Assembly: GCF_016658545.1 (NCBI RefSeq)
Contig: NZ_JACVZC010000050.1
Span: forward strand, 1 to 41,712
DNA: 41,712 nucleotides
From: Pseudomonas sp. S37
GTDB taxonomy: Bacteria > Pseudomonadota > Gammaproteobacteria > Pseudomonadales > Pseudomonadaceae
Reading direction: 5' to 3'
The translations under genes were made by a program, and so were the position numbers. The notes beneath the pieces were generated by a model. The model was not told the origin of the DNA, did no database searches, and saw nothing but the letters and a program-made list of their open reading frames with translations. How positions within the stretch are numbered: the stretch's first letter is position 1; each line of letters opens with the position of its first letter. Below are positions 39,796 to 41,712 of the stretch, piece after piece.

Positions 39796-40413
39796 TCAGT
39801 GCAGGCCCTGAATGTAGCTGGCCAACGCTTCGATGTCGTGGTTGCTCAGCTTGCCGGCGATGGTACGCATGGTCATGGCGTCGCCATCGTTAGTGCGGTT
39901 GCCTTCGCGGAAGTCGGTCAGCTGCTTGGTCACGTACTGCGAGTGCTGCCCACTTAGATGCGGGAAGCCGGCCAGGGCAATGCCCGCGCCATTCGGTGAG
40001 TGGCAGCCGGTGCAGGCGGGCATGCCTTTCTCCAGGTCGCCACCGTTGAACAGCGCACGGCCACGCTCCACCAGCTGGGGATCGGCAGCACCCACGCTGC
40101 CTTTCTGGCTGGCGAAATAGGCAGCGATGTCGGCCAGGTCCTGATCGTTGAACGCGGCCAGCATGCCGGTCATTTCCAGCACGGTACGTTTGCCCGACTT
40201 GATGTCGTGCAGTTGTTTTTCCAGGTAGCGCTGGCCCTGGCCAGCCAGTTTCGGGAAGTTCGGTGCCAGGCTGTTGCCGTCAGGGTTGTGGCAGGCGCCA
40301 CAGACAGCGGTTTTGGCCTGGCCAGCGGCGGCATCGCCTTTGATAGGTTGCGCAGCAGTGGCCGCACCTGCGACACCCAGGGTCAACAGCAGACTCACGA
40401 CTAGTTTGTTCAT
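39796..40413 (-). CDS. Cytochrome c4 (dihaem)
   Basis: A 205-residue periplasmic dihaem cytochrome. The signal peptide ends ATAA about residue 20. Two haem sites are CGACH (38-42) and CTGCH (134-138), one in each of two similar domains; Met ligands lie in ITGMLAAF-like and DAMTMRTIAGKL stretches. It carries electrons from the bc1 complex to terminal oxidases such as cbb3. It is the last gene of a minus-strand pair with the c5-like gene, 31 bases apart, so they are probably co-transcribed. Confidence 0.93.
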   Translation of the reverse strand: MNKLVVSLLLTLGVAGAATAAQPIKGDAAAGQAKTAVCGACHNPDGNSLAPNFPKLAGQGQRYLEKQLHDIKSGKRTVLEMTGMLAAFNDQDLADIAAYFASQKGSVGAADPQLVERGRALFNGGDLEKGMPACTGCHSPNGAGIALAGFPHLSGQHSQYVTKQLTDFREGNRTNDGDAMTMRTIAGKLSNHDIEALASYIQGLH

Positions 40414-40444
40414 CAGCTAATCCAACACGGCTAAGGGTGAAATG

Positions 40445-40816
40445 TTATGTATCGGGACTGCCGCTCATCCAAAGGATGACCAAACGGTAGTCCTCGGCAC
40501 TGCAGTCCATGCACAATCCACGCGGCGGCATAGCCTTGAAACCCTGGGTCACGTGCTTTACCAGTACATCCATGCCTTGCGCCAGCCTTGGCTCCCAAGC
40601 TGCCCGGTCACCCTGCCTGGGTGCCTGTGGCAACTGCCCGGTGTGACACGCCGCACACGTGCGGTTGTACAACACCTCGGGATCCTGTGTAGCCTGTGCG
40701 CTGAAATACGGCAGGAACATACCGACAGCTAGCAGCCATTTCGCCGGGCGAAACGACCTGACAGGGTTGGGGGACGCGCTGCGTTCTGATGCGCAAGCTA
40801 TAGTTCGGCACCCCAT
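40445..40816 (-). CDS. Cytochrome c5-like monohaem protein
   Basis: A 123-residue exported cytochrome. One haem site CAACH (54-58) lies in YNRTCAACHTGQLPQAP. The segment AMPPRGLCMDCSAEDY supplies the Met ligand and the extra CxxC pair typical of the c5 group. A hydrophobic signal (KWLLAVGMFLPYFSAQA) precedes it. The start chosen is ATG 40816, with a purine-rich AAGGGGAAAGGG upstream; the frame stays open to 41005 across the engB start, which is not protein-like. It is probably an electron carrier working beside cytochrome c4. Confidence 0.82.
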   Translation of the reverse strand: MGCRTIACASERSASPNPVRSFRPAKWLLAVGMFLPYFSAQATQDPEVLYNRTCAACHTGQLPQAPRQGDRAAWEPRLAQGMDVLVKHVTQGFKAMPPRGLCMDCSAEDYRLVILWMSGSPDT

Positions 40817-40861
40817 GCCCTTTCCCCTTCGCTGGGAGAATGGGCACACAAAAACTGGGGC

Positions 40862-40867
40862 ATTATA
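40862..40867 (-). promoter_or_regulatory. Candidate -10 element for the cytochrome operon
   Basis: On the minus strand TATAAT sits about 46 bases upstream of the c5-like start codon, in the divergent region with engB. The -35 element is poor, which suggests an activator if this is the real promoter. Confidence 0.4.
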
Positions 40868-40940
40868 TACTTCTGTCAGCCAAACGGAAACGACACCGCT
40901 TGCCGGCCTAGGCTTTGGCAACACCCACATCGGATATCCC

Positions 40941-41573
40941 ATGCAAGTCAAGAACCCCATCCTCGGCCTCTGCCAGAAAGCCAAATTCGCCCTCAGCGCA
41001 GCCAAGGTCGAACAATGCCCGGACGACCAGGGTTACGAGGTGGCCTTTGCCGGCCGTTCCAACGCCGGCAAATCCAGTGCCCTCAACACCCTGACTCATG
41101 CCAGCCTGGCGCGTACCTCGAAAACCCCGGGGCGCACCCAGCTGTTGAATTTCTTCAGTCTGGACGATGAACGGCGTTTGGTCGACCTGCCGGGCTACGG
41201 TTATGCAAAAGTGCCGATCCCGCTCAAGCAGCACTGGCAGAAACACCTGGAAGCCTACCTGGGCAGCCGTGAGTGCCTGCGCGGCATCATCCTGATGATG
41301 GACGTGCGCCACCCGATGACCGACTTCGACAAGATGATGCTCGACTGGGCCAAGGCCAGCGGCATGCCGATGCACATCCTGCTGACCAAGGCCGACAAGC
41401 TGACCCACGGCGCGGGCAAGAACACCCTGCTGAAGGTGCAGTCGGAAATCAGAAAGGGCTGGGGTGATGGCGTGACCATCCAGCTGTTCTCGGCGCCCAA
41501 GCGCCTGGGCGTGGAAGATGCCTACCGCGTGCTGGCGGGATGGATGGAGCTGGAAGACAAGCCCGTGGCCTGA
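40941..41573 (+). CDS. engB: Ribosome biogenesis GTPase EngB (YihA/YsxC)
   Basis: A 210-residue TRAFAC GTPase needed for assembly of the large ribosomal subunit. Motifs are G1 GRSNAGKSS, G2 TSKTPGRTQ, G3 VDLPGYGYAK, G4 LLTKADKL and G5 FSAPKR (SA-type). The length is normal. The start chosen is ATG 40941 (MQVKNPILGL); the frame stays open to 40659 through the divergent cytochrome gene, which is an artefact. In related genomes polA lies next, beyond the end of this window. Confidence 0.95.
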   Translation: MQVKNPILGLCQKAKFALSAAKVEQCPDDQGYEVAFAGRSNAGKSSALNTLTHASLARTSKTPGRTQLLNFFSLDDERRLVDLPGYGYAKVPIPLKQHWQKHLEAYLGSRECLRGIILMMDVRHPMTDFDKMMLDWAKASGMPMHILLTKADKLTHGAGKNTLLKVQSEIRKGWGDGVTIQLFSAPKRLGVEDAYRVLAGWMELEDKPVA

Positions 41574-41590
41574 GGCCCTGCACCGTTCTC

Positions 41591-41704
41591 TGTAGCAGCG
41601 GCCTTGTGTCGCGATGGGCTGCGCAGCAGCCCCAGAAATGGTGCAGCGCCGCTGAAATCCCGGGGCTGCTGCGCAGCCCATCGCGACACAAGGCCGCTCC
41701 TACA
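41591..41704. repeat. Large second-type REP palindrome
   Basis: Two 43-base arms, 41591-41633 and 41662-41704, are reverse complements with a single mismatch near the outer end (TGTAGC versus TGTAGG) and a 28-base centre. The arms hold GCGGCCTTGTGTCGCGATGG and end GCTGCGCAGCAGCCCC. It lies 18 bases after engB and would form a very stable cruciform or mRNA hairpin. Confidence 0.93.
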
Positions 41705-41712
41705 GGGTCCGC

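Noticed and set aside
41574..41712. ErsA/Spot 42-like small RNA after engB
   Set aside because: The only sequence here is the REP palindrome. Any such RNA would lie beyond the end of the window.

Overview
The window is a gene-dense, GC-rich stretch of chromosome from a Pseudomonas of the P. putida group. The evidence is the gene content and order (gcdG-gcdH/gcdR, pntAA-pntAB-pntB, a succinate/acetyl-CoA CoA-transferase, algB-kinB, dsbA, cytochrome c4, engB). It is supported by many copies of the intergenic REP element typical of this group, with the GCGGGT-AACCCGC core followed by TCCTACA. There are no tRNA or rRNA genes, no prophage, no insertion sequence and no CRISPR array. Bases 1 to about 98 are nearly pure G and look like a contig-end artefact.

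Region by region: (1) 127-3604 holds glutarate catabolism, with gcdH and gcdG on the minus strand and the LysR regulator gcdR divergent. (2) 4041-6927 holds the split proton-translocating transhydrogenase pntAA-pntAB-pntB, ending in a strong terminator. (3) 7112-8605 holds a CoA-transferase of acetate/propionate metabolism. (4) 9027-12556 holds a small DUF1127 protein, then an apparent operon of three paralogous DUF2388 exported proteins and a large DUF4105 exported protein. All four are of unknown function. (5) 12731-18915 holds a GFA-fold protein, a CitMHS citrate transporter, a TerC-like membrane protein, a Na/Pi-cotransporter-like protein and an M16 peptidase-like protein. (6) 19119-23830 holds a DUF5924/DUF2914 membrane protein and a four-gene Mla-like lipid-transport operon (permease, ATPase, MCE protein, lipoprotein). 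(7) 23959-26759 on the minus strand holds a fused SpmA-SpmB protein and the glutamate/aspartate symporter gltP, which has an apparent AauR box far upstream. (8) 27505-29468 on the minus strand holds an Ivy-like lysozyme inhibitor, a 53-residue DUF1328 membrane peptide, a 96-residue membrane protein and a triple-BON periplasmic protein. (9) 29681-32805 holds the AlgB/KinB two-component system. It is followed on the minus strand by a CSS-type EAL phosphodiesterase, an AmiD-like amidase, an unknown exported protein and a GGDEF diguanylate cyclase. (10) 37945-41573 holds an EEP-family nuclease/phosphatase, dsbA, cytochrome c4, a c5-like cytochrome and engB.

Functionally the window joins central carbon and redox metabolism (glutarate, acetate/propionate, NADPH balance, C4/C5 acid uptake) with a block devoted to the cell envelope. 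The envelope block covers lipid asymmetry transport, BON and DUF1328 proteins, lysozyme inhibition, peptidoglycan amidase, disulfide formation, alginate regulation and c-di-GMP turnover. The least understood parts are the DUF2388x3-DUF4105 operon, the repeated ACTGTAC boxes around the DUF1127 gene, a nest of inverted repeats and TGCGACA heptamers ahead of pntAA, and a 745-base gap upstream of gltP. That gap carries several palindromes and a possible minus-strand structured RNA.
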